Assembly: GCF_006349365.1 (NCBI RefSeq)
Contig: NZ_CP040899.1
Location: 1,364,001-1,428,000, forward strand
DNA from: Georgenia wutianyii
GTDB taxonomy: Bacteria > Actinomycetota > Actinomycetes > Actinomycetales > Actinomycetaceae
Length of the DNA: 64,000 nt
Direction: 5' to 3'
Shown here: positions 1 to 8,744 of the stretch, one piece after another
Numbering within the stretch: the stretch's first letter is position 1
Layout of the letters: each line of letters starts with the position of its first letter
Translations under genes and position numbers: made by a program
The notes under the pieces: model-generated
What the model was told of the DNA's origin: nothing
What the model saw: the letters and a program-made list of their open reading frames with translations, nothing else
Database searches by the model: none

Positions 1-26
1 CCCGCGCCGCGGGCGGACGCGCTGGC

Positions 27-32
27 TACGCT
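27..32 (+). promoter_or_regulatory. -10 box of a leaderless promoter for the LuxR gene
   Basis: TACGCT lies exactly six bases before the GTG at 39, so transcription is predicted to begin at the start codon. The same TAnnnT-N6-GTG layout recurs at 13961, 28464, 36036 and, on the minus strand, 56697. The -35 region would fall at the window edge and was not assessed. Confidence 0.5.
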
Positions 33-38
33 CGGCGG

Positions 39-2549
39 GTGGTGGGGCTGGAGGGGGCCGGGGGACGGTCGACCGACGAGGACGCCGTCGGTGCCGCCTT
101 CCGGTGGCTCGCCCTGGGCCGCGACGTCGTCGTGCGGGGAGCCGACGGCTCGGGCCGCACACGCGTGCTCGGTGCGGCGCAGCGTGAGGCCTCGCGGCGG
201 GGGATGACCGCCGTACTTCTCGCCGCGTCCGGCGACTCACCGTACGCGGCGCTGCGCGCGCACCCCTCGGTCGTCGCCGAGCGGCTCGGATCGGCGACGG
301 CGCTCGCCGGGTGGCTGACCGAGGAGCTCCAGGCACGTCGCTCGCTCCTGCTGCTCGACGACGTCGACCTCTTCGACCAGGCGAGCGCGGAGGTGGTGCT
401 CCAGGCGTCCCGGTCGAGCGGGGCCATGCTCCTGGCGACGACGCGGACAGACCTCACCCGCCTCGCCCCCGGGCCCGTCGCCGACCTCGTCGCCGAGCGG
501 GCCCCGGCGGAGGTCCACCTCCTGCCCCTCGGCTTCCGGGCGGTGTCGCGCCTGCTCGCCGAGGAGCTGCGTGGCCCGCCGGACGTCGCGCTCACCTCCT
601 CGGTCACCGCGCGCTCGGGTGGGAACCCGCGAGTGGTGCGGGCGCTGGTGGACGCGGCGCGCGTCGCCGACGCCGTCGGGCTCGTCGGCGGGCGGTGGCG
701 GGCGACCGGGTCCCTGGACGACGTCCCGCTCGACCCGGTGGCCCACGCCCTGCTCCCGCGGCTCGGCCGCGAGCAGGTCGCGGCCCTCGAGCTGCTCGCC
801 TGCGCCGGGCCGCTCACCCGGGAGGTGGCCGAGGAGCTCCTCGGCGCCGGCCTGCTCGACCGGCTCGCCGAGGTCGGCCGGGTGCGGCAGCTCCCCTCCG
901 GGGAGGAGGACACGGTCAACGTCGACCCGCCGGCGCTCGCGGCTGCGCTGCGCGCCCGGCTGGGGGAGGAACGCCGTCGCCGGCTGGAGGAGGTGCTCGC
1001 GGACCGCGCCGGCGCCCGGTGGGCCACCCCGGAGCACGGCGACCTACTCACCGGGGGCGCGAGCGAGTCGTACTGGCAGTGGGCGGCCGACCTCGTCGGC
1101 GTCGTCACCGAGCAGGCCAGCGCCACCGAGGCAGCCCTGCGGATCCGCTGGCAGACCAGGCCGACGCCGGCCCACGCGAACGCCTACCTGGGGATGCTCC
1201 TGCGGCGGCGCGCGGACGCCCAGGTGGCGGCGGTGCTCGCGGGCACCGAGCTCTCCGAGGAGGACCCGGTCGACGACGTCGTGACCTTCCACCTCCACGA
1301 GCTGCGGTGGGCGGCGTGGCAGGGGGAGGGGGAGGAGGAGGTGCTCGCCCGCCTCCGGCTGCCCGGCCCGCACTCCCGCGCCCTGCACCGGCTCCTGCAC
1401 GAGCGCACTGCGGGGCTGGAGGAGCTGCTCGCGGGGACGGGGGAGTGGCCCTCGCCGGTGCTGCACCGGGCGGCGGCCCTCGCGCGCGCCGCCCGCCTCG
1501 TCGAGCTGGGACACCCGGAGCTCGCCCTCGACGTGTGCGACGAGGAGGACCCGGCCCGACCGCCGACCGAGCTCGACCACCAGCTCGAGGGGGTGCGCGG
1601 CACGGCGCTCATCATGCTCGACCGGAGCGAGGAGGCCGACGTCCTCGCTCGCGACCACCTCACCCGGGCGCTGCACGAGCGGGACCTCCTCGGGATCCGG
1701 GTGCACGCCTGCCTCCTCACCGAGTGCCTGCTGGACGCCGGGGACCTCGACGCCGCCGCACGGGTGCTCAGCCTCTTCCTGCGGGTGGGCCCGGGCGGGC
1801 CGCTCGACGCGACGTTCTTCCGCCGTGGCCTGACGGTCGGCACGATCCTCCTCGTCCACCAGGGGACGGTGGACGTCGCCGAGATGCTCCTCGACGCGCT
1901 CGACGCCACGCCGCGCGGCTTCCAGCCGGTCATCCACTCCCTGGCGCCGCTCGCCCGCGCCGCGCTCGCCGACTCCCGGGGCGACCCCGGGACCGCGGAG
2001 CAGCTGTGGCGGGCGGGAGAGGACTACCTCGCCCAGGGCGCCGTCCAGGCGGCGCTCGTGTGCTGGGTCTTCTGCCCGCCGCCGTTGCCGGCCGAGCGAC
2101 TGGCACGCCTGCGCGAGACGTGGTCGGCGTGCCCCTCGCCCCGCCTCGCTCCGTACCTGCGGCTGCACGAGGCGCTCGCGGCAGGCGACCAGGACGCCGT
2201 CGTCGCGGCGCTGCCGGGGGCCACGCTCGACGTCGCCGGGCTCGTCCGGAACGCGGTGGCCGCGCTCGACCCCGAGCACGCGGCGCAGGAGGCCGTCCGG
2301 GCGCTGGACCCGCGGCTGCGGACGGGCGCGGAGGACGATCCCGGGGAGGCGCTGTCGCCGCGGGAGCGGGAGATCGCCGCGCTCGCCGGCGCCGGGAGCA
2401 CCAACCGCCAGATCGCGACCGCACTGAGCCTCAGCGTGCGCACCGTGGAGAACCACGTCTCCAACGCGCTCCACAAGCTCGGGTTCACCGGCCGCACCGA
2501 GCTCGCGCGGTGGCTCGCCACCGACGGACACCCACCGTCCACCACCTAG
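39..2549 (+). CDS. large LuxR-family transcriptional regulator with N-terminal ATPase domain
   Basis: Predicted cytoplasmic regulator of 836 residues, in the size range of MalT/LAL (STAND-type) activators. Residues 34-41 read GADGSGRT, a P-loop in which the usual Lys is Arg (R40). A Walker B-like LLLLDDVDL follows near residue 107. The middle is Leu/Ala/Arg-rich helical sequence, probably TPR-like. The last 65 residues are a clear LuxR helix-turn-helix (LSPREREIAALA, TVENHVSNALHKLG). The start is the GTG at 39, supported by a -10 box six bases upstream, although an earlier start outside the window cannot be excluded. No neighbour shows what it controls. Family assignment is firm and the inducer is unknown. 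Confidence 0.9.
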   Translation: MVGLEGAGGRSTDEDAVGAAFRWLALGRDVVVRGADGSGRTRVLGAAQREASRRGMTAVLLAASGDSPYAALRAHPSVVAERLGSATALAGWLTEELQARRSLLLLDDVDLFDQASAEVVLQASRSSGAMLLATTRTDLTRLAPGPVADLVAERAPAEVHLLPLGFRAVSRLLAEELRGPPDVALTSSVTARSGGNPRVVRALVDAARVADAVGLVGGRWRATGSLDDVPLDPVAHALLPRLGREQVAALELLACAGPLTREVAEELLGAGLLDRLAEVGRVRQLPSGEEDTVNVDPPALAAALRARLGEERRRRLEEVLADRAGARWATPEHGDLLTGGASESYWQWAADLVGVVTEQASATEAALRIRWQTRPTPAHANAYLGMLLRRRADAQVAAVLAGTELSEEDPVDDVVTFHLHELRWAAWQGEGEEEVLARLRLPGPHSRALHRLLHERTAGLEELLAGTGEWPSPVLHRAAALARAARLVELGHPELALDVCDEEDPARPPTELDHQLEGVRGTALIMLDRSEEADVLARDHLTRALHERDLLGIRVHACLLTECLLDAGDLDAAARVLSLFLRVGPGGPLDATFFRRGLTVGTILLVHQGTVDVAEMLLDALDATPRGFQPVIHSLAPLARAALADSRGDPGTAEQLWRAGEDYLAQGAVQAALVCWVFCPPPLPAERLARLRETWSACPSPRLAPYLRLHEALAAGDQDAVVAALPGATLDVAGLVRNAVAALDPEHAAQEAVRALDPRLRTGAEDDPGEALSPREREIAALAGAGSTNRQIATALSLSVRTVENHVSNALHKLGFTGRTELARWLATDGHPPSTT

Positions 2550-2801
2550 GGACCCGCGCGGGCCGCACCGGGTACCGTGACCGCGCCCCACGTCCCGGGC
2601 ACCCAGCCGGCGCGAGGTCCGAGATAGGTGGTGACCTCGCGGCACACGCGGTGCCATGCTCGTACCAGCCCCGCGGACAGGATCGGGGCGGGGTAGCAGC
2701 CTGGTCCCGGCACCTCCGCCCTTCGTCCGCGGGGAGCGACTGCACGACGGCCGCCCGTGCTCGGCACGGGACTCCCTCCCTCCTCCGGAGTGCGTCGTGG
2801 T

Positions 2802-2845
2802 GGAGGGCGCCGCGCGGACCTGCGGATATCCGCGCGGTGCCCTCC
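2802..2845 (+). terminator. large 17-bp stem-loop just upstream of the GntR promoter
   Basis: Left arm 2802-2818 (GGAGGGCGCCGCGCGGA) and right arm 2829-2845 pair over 17 positions with one mismatch that would be G-U in RNA, around a 10-base loop. There is no T-tract. It ends ten bases before the proposed -35 box, so it could be a terminator for upstream transcription or a protein-binding inverted repeat. Confidence 0.5.
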
Positions 2846-2854
2846 GCACATCTC

Positions 2855-2886
2855 TTGCCCGTGAGGTGAGCAGGTGATTAGATCAC
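2855..2886 (+). promoter_or_regulatory. promoter and palindromic operator of the GntR gene
   Basis: TTGCCC (2855-2860), a 17-base spacer and TTAGAT (2878-2883) form a plausible -35/-10 pair that would start transcription within a few bases of the ATG at 2892. A perfect inverted repeat GTGAT-TAG-ATCAC spans 2874-2886 and covers the -10 box. That is the geometry expected of an autorepressor site for a FadR-type GntR protein; regulation is inferred. Confidence 0.5.
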
Positions 2887-2891
2887 TTGCC

Positions 2892-3608
2892 ATGCAGACG
2901 GCGATGTCGCAGGGTCCGGTGGCCCGTTCCAACCTCACCTCCGACCTGGCCGCCGCCGTCGTGCGGATGGTCGAGGAGCGCGGCCTCGAGCCGGGGATGC
3001 GCCTCGACTCCCAGCGTGAGCTCGCGGCCCACTTCGGCGTGGCCGTCCCGACGATGCGCGAGGCTCTGCGCCGGCTCGAGGGCCTGGGCATGCTCTCCTT
3101 CCGCCACGGGTCGGGCATCTACGTCGGCCCTCACCTCAACCGCAGCGTCGTGCCGAACGGCGTGCTCCCGCCCGCGGACCGCGAGCGGCTCGTCGAGCTC
3201 GTCGCCGCGCGAGCGCTCATCGAGCCCGCCATCGCCGAGCGCGCGGCGCAGGTGCGCGACCCGGAGGGGATCGCGCGTCTCGAGGCGGTGCTCGCGCAGG
3301 CCCGCGAGCGCCTCGAGAGCGGGGACGAGGACCTGTGGCGGACCAACATCGACCTCCACCGCGCCATCGCCGCGGCCGCCGGCAACCGCATCGTCGCGGA
3401 GGTGCTCGACTCCCTCCTGCTCATCCACGCCGAGGACCAGCGACGGATCCTCGCGCTCCACGGGGACCCGCAGACCGACTACGCGGAGCACGCGGAGATC
3501 GTCCGTCTCATCGTCGCCGGCCGGACGAAGGAGGTGACCCAGGTCATGCGCCGGCACCTCACCGACGTCGCCGGCGCGATCAGCGCGCCGACGCCACCTG
3601 CCGGCTAG
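2892..3608 (+). CDS. GntR-family (FadR subfamily) transcriptional regulator
   Basis: A winged-helix DNA-binding domain (about residues 15-75; HFGVAVPTMREALRRLEGLG) is followed by an FCD ligand-binding domain. The FCD metal-ligand pattern is visible as DLHRAI, AEHAEIV and RRHLTDV. Family members sense small carboxylates or sugar acids and usually repress adjacent catabolic genes, which suits the transporter and dehydratase genes downstream. An in-frame GTG at 2874 exists, but it lies inside the palindrome and -10 box, so the ATG at 2892 (238 residues, leaderless) is preferred. The next gene begins 29 bp after its stop. The effector cannot be read from sequence. Confidence 0.88.
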   Translation: MQTAMSQGPVARSNLTSDLAAAVVRMVEERGLEPGMRLDSQRELAAHFGVAVPTMREALRRLEGLGMLSFRHGSGIYVGPHLNRSVVPNGVLPPADRERLVELVAARALIEPAIAERAAQVRDPEGIARLEAVLAQARERLESGDEDLWRTNIDLHRAIAAAAGNRIVAEVLDSLLLIHAEDQRRILALHGDPQTDYAEHAEIVRLIVAGRTKEVTQVMRRHLTDVAGAISAPTPPAG

Positions 3609-3637
3609 TCCGTCGAGCTCACAACGAGGTGATCAGC

Positions 3638-4798
3638 TTGTCCGACGTAAGACGTGCCCTCGTCCCCCTCACCGTGGCGGGACTGCTCCTCATGGGCGGC
3701 ACCGCCGCCGCAACCGTCCCGGCCGTGGCCCACCGGCCCGGCCCGGCCACCTGCTCGCTCGCGGGGGCCGAGCTCACCGCGACCGCCCGGCCCGCCGAGG
3801 ACCTCACCGACCTGTTCACCGGCTACGGCGACTCGGGCACCGGCTGGACGGGTGCCGACAGCACGTACTCCGTGCGGCTGCGCGACGGCTCCCTCGCCTG
3901 GATCTTCTCCGACACCTTCCTCGGCCCGGTCGAGGCGGACGGCACCCGGCCGCGCACCACACCGTTCCTCAACAACTCGATCGTGCTCCAGGAGGGCGAT
4001 CACCTCAGGACCGTCACCGGCGGCACCGCGGGCGCACCCGAGAGCATCGTCGGCCCGACGGCGGACGGCGACTGGCACTGGTTCGGTGCCGGCGTGCTCA
4101 CCCGTCGCGGGGACCTCACGGTGGGGGTGCTGAGGTTCGCCCGCTTCGGGGACGGGTACTGGGACTGGGGCTGGGAGAGCAACGCCCTCGTCACCCTCGA
4201 CACCGACACGTGGCAGGTGACCGGGCTCGACCCGCTCCCCTCGGCCGCCGGGGTCCAGTGGGCCTCGTGGTACCAGCGCGCCGGCGGCCACGTCATCGTC
4301 CACGGCGTCGAGGACCTCGGCGCCGTGAAGTACATGCACGTCGCCATGGTGGTCGGCGGGGACCTCACCGACCTCCGGCGGTGGCGGTACTGGGACGGGC
4401 AGGGCTGGTCGCGCACGGAGACCGACTCCGCGCGCGTCATGCCGGGCGTCGCCAACGAGTACAGCGTCAGCCCCTACCGCGACGGCTACCTGCTCGTCAC
4501 TCAGGACACCTCGGTCCCCTTCGGCTCGGAGATCCGCGCCTACACCTCCTGCTCACCGACCGGCCCGTTCGAGGGCGGCACGACGATCTACCGGATGCCG
4601 GAGGTCGGCGCCTGGGGCAGCTACGGGGACCCGGACGTCATCGCCTACAACGCCCACGAGCACCCCGAGCTCAGGGACGGCGACACCCTGCTCGTCTCCT
4701 ACAACGTCAACTCGATCGACACCGACGACGTCTACGACGACGTCACGATCTACCGGCCTCGGTTCATCGAGGTCGAGCTCGACCTGACCCGCCCCTGA
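3638..4798 (+). CDS. secreted beta-propeller protein, DUF4185/DUF5005-like
   Basis: A 386-residue exported protein. A hydrophobic signal sequence (about residues 1-28, LVPLTVAGLLLMGGTAAA) precedes blade-like repeats rich in Trp, Asp and Gly (SDTFLGP, WHWFGAGVL, YWDWGWESNAL, GSYGDPDVIAYN). This resembles DUF4185/DUF5005 proteins, which have glycoside-hydrolase-like five-bladed propeller folds. I infer that it binds or cleaves an extracellular carbohydrate feeding the importer encoded next. Start choice: GAGGTGA at 3626-3632 sits five bases before a TTG at 3638 that opens directly into the signal peptide; an upstream GTG at 3629 lies within the ribosome-binding site. The catalytic role is unproven. 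Confidence 0.7.
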   Translation: MSDVRRALVPLTVAGLLLMGGTAAATVPAVAHRPGPATCSLAGAELTATARPAEDLTDLFTGYGDSGTGWTGADSTYSVRLRDGSLAWIFSDTFLGPVEADGTRPRTTPFLNNSIVLQEGDHLRTVTGGTAGAPESIVGPTADGDWHWFGAGVLTRRGDLTVGVLRFARFGDGYWDWGWESNALVTLDTDTWQVTGLDPLPSAAGVQWASWYQRAGGHVIVHGVEDLGAVKYMHVAMVVGGDLTDLRRWRYWDGQGWSRTETDSARVMPGVANEYSVSPYRDGYLLVTQDTSVPFGSEIRAYTSCSPTGPFEGGTTIYRMPEVGAWGSYGDPDVIAYNAHEHPELRDGDTLLVSYNVNSIDTDDVYDDVTIYRPRFIEVELDLTRP

Positions 4799-4819
4799 CA
4801 TCACACCGAGGTGATCATC

Positions 4820-6106
4820 ATGAGGAAGACCCCTGTCCTGACCGTCGCGACGACGCTCACCCTGACCCTGGTCCTCGCCGCCTGCTCCGGCGGCGGTGGC
4901 GGTGACGAGACGACCAGCGAGCCGCGCGCCGAGGGCGAGGAGGTGACGCTCGGCTTCTACACCGACAAGGCCGCCTGGGAGCCGAGCTTCGAGGCGATGA
5001 ACGAGGTGTCCGGCGAGAACGGGCTCACCCTCGACTTCACCGGCTACGCCGACCCCACCGCCTTCGACTCCTTCGTCAAGCAGTCCTTCCGCACCGACTC
5101 GGTGCCCGACCTGTTCACCTGGCACACCGGCGCCCAGCTGGGCGAGCTCGTCGAGCAGGGGCTCGTCGCCGAGACGACCGACCTGTGGGCAGACGCCGAG
5201 GAGCAGGGGCTCGTCCCCGAGGGCCTCATCGACAACTACACCTTCGACGGCAAGCAGTACTGCGTCCCGCTCAACGTCGCCTACTGGCCGGTGTACTACA
5301 ACCAGAGCGTCTTCGACGAGTACGACCTCGAGGTCCCCGAGACCTGGGACGACCTCATGACCATCGCCGACACCCTCGTCGAGAACGGCGAGGTGCCCTT
5401 CCACCAGATGAACATCATCTTCGAGTTCGTCTGGTTCCAGGCACTCCTCGCCGGCAACGACCCGGAGGTCTACCAGGGCCTGCAGACCGGTGAGGCCAGC
5501 TACACCGACCCCGCCGTCGTCGAGGCCATGGAGACGTGGAAGCAGATGATCGACGACGGCTACTTCGTCGACCCGGGCGTGACGACCGACCCGCAGACGC
5601 TCCTCGCCAACGGCGACGTCGCCATGGCCTACTTCGGCACGTTCTTCACCGGGCAGCTCACCGACATCGGCGCGACGTCCGGGGAGGACTACGGCGTCTT
5701 CGTCATGCCGAACCTCGGCCCCGACGTCGAGAACAGGCAGATGATCCTGGAGACGGGCCCGCTCTGCGTGGGCGTCGGCTCGCAGAACGAGCAGGCGGCC
5801 CTGGAGTACAGCGCCTGGTGGATGACCGACGACGCGCAGAACGCCTGGTCCAGCGAGCGCGGCGACATCTCCTTCAACCCGAACGCCGACGTCGCCGACC
5901 CCGCGCTCGCCGAGCTCGTCGCGCAGGTCACCGCGGAGGACTCCGGCATCACCGTCCAGCAGCGCTACCTCGAGGCCAACCCGCTGCCGGTGTACACGCT
6001 GTCCACCGAGCTCTTCGGCGACTTCGTCACCAACGCGCCCGACCCGATGCCGGTGCTCGAGCGGCTCCAGGCCGAGGCCGAGGCGTACTGGGCCGAGCAG
6101 GACTGA
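4820..6106 (+). CDS. sugar ABC transporter substrate-binding lipoprotein
   Basis: A 428-residue extracellular solute-binding protein of the MalE/UgpB type. The signal peptide ends in a lipobox LAAC with the lipidated Cys at residue 22, followed by a Gly-rich linker. The body has the usual features of family 1 binding proteins (WHTGAQLGELVEQG, YCVPLNVAYWPVYYN, MAYFGTFFTGQL). It should be tethered to the outer face of the membrane and deliver an oligosaccharide or sugar acid to the two permeases that follow. The ATG at 4820 lies behind GAGGTGA; a GTG at 4811 is inside the Shine-Dalgarno. No ATPase gene is present, so a shared MsiK-like ATPase encoded elsewhere is likely. Confidence 0.92.
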   Translation: MRKTPVLTVATTLTLTLVLAACSGGGGGDETTSEPRAEGEEVTLGFYTDKAAWEPSFEAMNEVSGENGLTLDFTGYADPTAFDSFVKQSFRTDSVPDLFTWHTGAQLGELVEQGLVAETTDLWADAEEQGLVPEGLIDNYTFDGKQYCVPLNVAYWPVYYNQSVFDEYDLEVPETWDDLMTIADTLVENGEVPFHQMNIIFEFVWFQALLAGNDPEVYQGLQTGEASYTDPAVVEAMETWKQMIDDGYFVDPGVTTDPQTLLANGDVAMAYFGTFFTGQLTDIGATSGEDYGVFVMPNLGPDVENRQMILETGPLCVGVGSQNEQAALEYSAWWMTDDAQNAWSSERGDISFNPNADVADPALAELVAQVTAEDSGITVQQRYLEANPLPVYTLSTELFGDFVTNAPDPMPVLERLQAEAEAYWAEQD

Positions 6107-6111
6107 GACCG

Positions 6112-6160
6112 GGCCGGTGGGTGGGCACCACCCACCGGCCCCGCCCACCCACCGGCCCCG
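6112..6160 (+). terminator. intra-operon hairpin with a duplicated right arm
   Basis: GGCCGGTGGGTGG (6112-6124), a 3-base loop and its perfect 13-bp complement (6128-6140) lie between the binding-protein stop and the first permease. The 16-bp sequence CCACCCACCGGCCCCG at 6128-6143 is repeated exactly at 6145-6160, so the left arm can pair with either copy. The permease ribosome-binding site follows at once. It probably acts as a partial terminator or mRNA-stabilising structure rather than a full stop. Confidence 0.65.
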
Positions 6161-6179
6161 CACCCGGAAGGAGGTGGAC

Positions 6180-7109
6180 GTGACCACCACCCAGGCCGCG
6201 CCCGCCCTGCTCGCCCCCGCCCCCGACCGCCGCCGCACGCCCGGCCACGGCTACCGCTGGTCCGCCCGCGCCTTCGTCCTGCCCGGCGTGCTCATCGTCG
6301 CGGCGCTCATGTACCTGCCGTTCCTCTGGACCTCCTACCTCAGCCTCACCGACTTCAACGGCCTGGGAGAGCCGGAGTTCGTCGGCCTGGACAAGTACCG
6401 CGAGATGTTCGCCGACGCCGGGTTCCTCACCTCTCTGCGCAACACGCTGCTGTGGGTCGTCGGCACCCTCGTCCTGCCCGTGGGCCTGGGCCTGCTCCTC
6501 GCCGTGCTCACCCACGGCCTCAAGGGGGCGTTCTGGTACCGCCTGCCCTTCCTGCTGCCCTACGCGATCTCGGGGGTCGCGGTCGGCGTCATCTGGACGT
6601 TCATCCTCCAGAGCGGGGGAGCCCTGGACGAGGCGCTCGCCGCCGTCGGGCTCGAGAGCCTCGTCCAGCGCTGGCTGCTCGACGCGCCGCTCAACACCGT
6701 GGTGATGATCGGCGCGGCCACGTGGCAGGGCGCCGGGGTCAACGCGCTGCTCTTCGGCATCGGCCTCCAGTCCATCCCGAAGGAGCCCATCGAGGCCGCC
6801 CGGGTGGACGGCGCCTCCGGCTGGACGCTCTTCCGCACGATGACGTGGCCGCTGCTCACCCCGCTGACCACCGTGGTCGTCGGGCTGGCGATCGTCGGCT
6901 CGCTCAAGCAGTTCGACATCATCTGGGCGATGACCAAGGGCGGTCCGGGCACGTCCTCCGAGACGCTCGCGCTGACGATGTACAAGGAGACCTTCGTGAG
7001 CAACGACTACGGGCTCGGTGCCGCCGTCGCGGTGTTCCTCACCGTCGTCACCGTCGCCGCCTCCGTCCTCTACCTGCGCCGCCAGCTCGGCGACCCGAAG
7101 GGGGCGTGA
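6180..7109 (+). CDS. sugar ABC transporter permease, MalF-type
   Basis: A 309-residue integral membrane protein of the binding-protein-dependent sugar permease family (MalF/UgpA/LacF-like). Six hydrophobic segments are evident, and the cytoplasmic EAA loop that contacts the ATPase reads EAARVDGASG. The start is the GTG at 6180, seven bases behind a strong AAGGAGGTGG; the reading frame stays open further upstream but has no ribosome-binding site. It pairs with the permease starting at 7111, one base after its stop codon. The substrate follows the lipoprotein encoded upstream and is not defined by sequence. Confidence 0.92.
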   Translation: MTTTQAAPALLAPAPDRRRTPGHGYRWSARAFVLPGVLIVAALMYLPFLWTSYLSLTDFNGLGEPEFVGLDKYREMFADAGFLTSLRNTLLWVVGTLVLPVGLGLLLAVLTHGLKGAFWYRLPFLLPYAISGVAVGVIWTFILQSGGALDEALAAVGLESLVQRWLLDAPLNTVVMIGAATWQGAGVNALLFGIGLQSIPKEPIEAARVDGASGWTLFRTMTWPLLTPLTTVVVGLAIVGSLKQFDIIWAMTKGGPGTSSETLALTMYKETFVSNDYGLGAAVAVFLTVVTVAASVLYLRRQLGDPKGA

Positions 7110-7110
7110 C

Positions 7111-7926
7111 ATGACCGACCGGATCCGCAGGACCGTGCTCGTCGTGCTCGGCCTGCTGTGGCTGGCGCCGGTGTACCTCATGCTCGCCAACGCCGCCAAG
7201 ACCGACGACCAGTACGGCGTCGTGTCCGTGTGGCGGGCCGTGGGCCTCGGCGGGCTCGTCGAGAACGTCTCCACCGCCTGGACCCGCGGCAACATCTCCG
7301 AGGGCGTCGCCTCGACGGCGCTCTACAGCGTCGTCGCCCCCGCACTCGCCGTCCTCGTCGGCGCCGGCGCGGGGTTCGCCATCGTGGCGCTGCGGCTGCG
7401 CCACGGGTTCCTCTGGTTCGTCGTCATCTTCGCCGCGACGGTCCTGCCCATGCAGATGCTCCTCATGCCGCTGTTCATCGGCTACGTCCAGACCGGCCTG
7501 TACGACACCCGCACCGGCATGGTCCTCGTGTACACCGTGATCTCCGTGCCCTTCGCCGCGTTCGTCATGCGCAACTTCTTCACCGGGATCGCCTACCAGG
7601 TGTTCGAGGCGGCGGTGGTCGACGGCGCCTCCACCTGGCGGATCTTCTGGCGCATCTACCTGCCGATGTCCACCAGCGCGCTCGTGGCCGTCTTCATCCT
7701 CCAGGCCACGCTCATCTGGAACGACCTCCTCCTGGGGCTGACCCTCACCCAGTCCTCCGAGACCCGGCCGGTCATGACCGCGTTGTCGGCGCTCCAGAGC
7801 ACCTACGGCGGCTCGACCATGCCGACGGTGCTCGCCGGCGGACTCATCGTGTCCGTCCCGACCGTGGTCCTCTTCCTGCTCACCCAGCGCGCCTTCACCC
7901 GGGGCCTGGCCCTGGGCCAGTTCTGA
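7111..7926 (+). CDS. sugar ABC transporter permease, MalG-type
   Basis: A 271-residue inner-membrane permease forming the heterodimer with the upstream protein. Its N-terminal transmembrane segment begins at about residue 7 and the EAA motif reads [10 protein letters not shown]. The ATG at 7111 follows the upstream TGA by one base, so translation is coupled. MalG-type proteins occupy the second position in these importers, as here. No gene for the ATP-hydrolysing subunit lies in the locus. Confidence 0.92.
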   Translation: MTDRIRRTVLVVLGLLWLAPVYLMLANAAKTDDQYGVVSVWRAVGLGGLVENVSTAWTRGNISEGVASTALYSVVAPALAVLVGAGAGFAIVALRLRHGFLWFVVIFAATVLPMQMLLMPLFIGYVQTGLYDTRTGMVLVYTVISVPFAAFVMRNFFTGIAYQVFEAAVVDGASTWRIFWRIYLPMSTSALVAVFILQATLIWNDLLLGLTLTQSSETRPVMTALSALQSTYGGSTMPTVLAGGLIVSVPTVVLFLLTQRAFTRGLALGQF

Positions 7927-7940
7927 GAAAGGGGACCACC

Positions 7941-8744
7941 GTGTCCACGTGGAAGGACCGCACCGTGCTCGTCACCGGCGCCGGTGCAGGCATCGGCGCC
8001 GGTGTGGCCGAGCTGCTCGTCCGGGCGGGCGCCACCGTCGTCGGCCTCGACCGGGACACCGCCGCCCTGTCGCGGACGGCCGCCGCCCTCACCGGCGCGC
8101 GCGGCACCTTCGAGCCGGCGGCGGCCGAGCTCACCGACGTCGAACGGCTCGCCGCGATCGGCTGGGAGGTCCGCGCCGCGCACGGCGGCATCGACGGACT
8201 CGTCTGCGCCGCGGGGATCCAGCGCTACGGCACCGTCGATGCGACCGACCCGGGCACCTACGCCGAGGTCATGGACGTCAACGTCGGCGGCGCGTTCAAC
8301 GCCTGCCGCATCGGCATCCCGCTGCTGCGCGCCCGCGGCGGGGGCGCCGTGGTCCTCGTCTCCTCGGCCCAGGCCTACGCGAGCCAGACCGGGGTCGCCG
8401 CGTACACCGCGAGCAAGGCCGCGCTGCTCGGGCTCATGCGGGCCATGGCGGTGGACCACGCGCCGGAGGGGATCCGGGTCAACGCCGTGTGCCCCGGCTC
8501 CATCGACACCCCGATGCTGAGGTGGGCCGCCGGCCTGTTCAGCCAGGGACGCGACGTCGAGGAGGTCCTCGCGGAGTGGGGCCGCGCCCACCCGGTCGGG
8601 CGGGTCGGCACGCCGCTCGACGTCGCCAACGCCGTGGAGTTCCTCCTGTCCGAGCGGGCCGCGTTCGTCACCGGCGCGGACCTCAAGGTCGACGGCGGGC
8701 TCACCGCCGGCCTCGCCGTCGCGCTCCCGGAGGAGGGGGCATGA
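7941..8744 (+). CDS. short-chain dehydrogenase/reductase
   Basis: A 267-residue classical SDR. The nucleotide-binding glycine motif TGAGAGIG is at residues 12-19, and the catalytic Ser and YTASK appear in [20 protein letters not shown]. An Asp after the second strand (GLDRD) suggests NAD preference. Placed between a sugar importer and a dehydratase, it probably oxidises a sugar (aldose or uronate) to a lactone or keto-sugar; this is inference from context. The start is the GTG at 7941 behind GAAAGGGGA. Its stop overlaps the ATG of the next gene (ATGA). Confidence 0.9.
   Translation: MSTWKDRTVLVTGAGAGIGAGVAELLVRAGATVVGLDRDTAALSRTAAALTGARGTFEPAAAELTDVERLAAIGWEVRAAHGGIDGLVCAAGIQRYGTVDATDPGTYAEVMDVNVGGAFNACRIGIPLLRARGGGAVVLVSSAQAYASQTGVAAYTASKAALLGLMRAMAVDHAPEGIRVNAVCPGSIDTPMLRWAAGLFSQGRDVEEVLAEWGRAHPVGRVGTPLDVANAVEFLLSERAAFVTGADLKVDGGLTAGLAVALPEEGA

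Larger units (their letters stand above)
2550..2891. other. 342-bp non-coding region upstream of the GntR gene
   Basis: No convincing ORF or RNA gene was found here. It holds a small perfect hairpin, CCCGTGC-TCG-GCACGGG at 2754-2770, which could end the LuxR transcript, a large hairpin at 2802-2845, and the GntR promoter and operator at 2855-2886. Confidence 0.6.

Noticed and set aside
2685..2740. tRNA-like run GGGGCGGGGTAGCAGCCTGGTCCCGG
   Set aside because: No acceptor, anticodon or T-arm pairing could be built.
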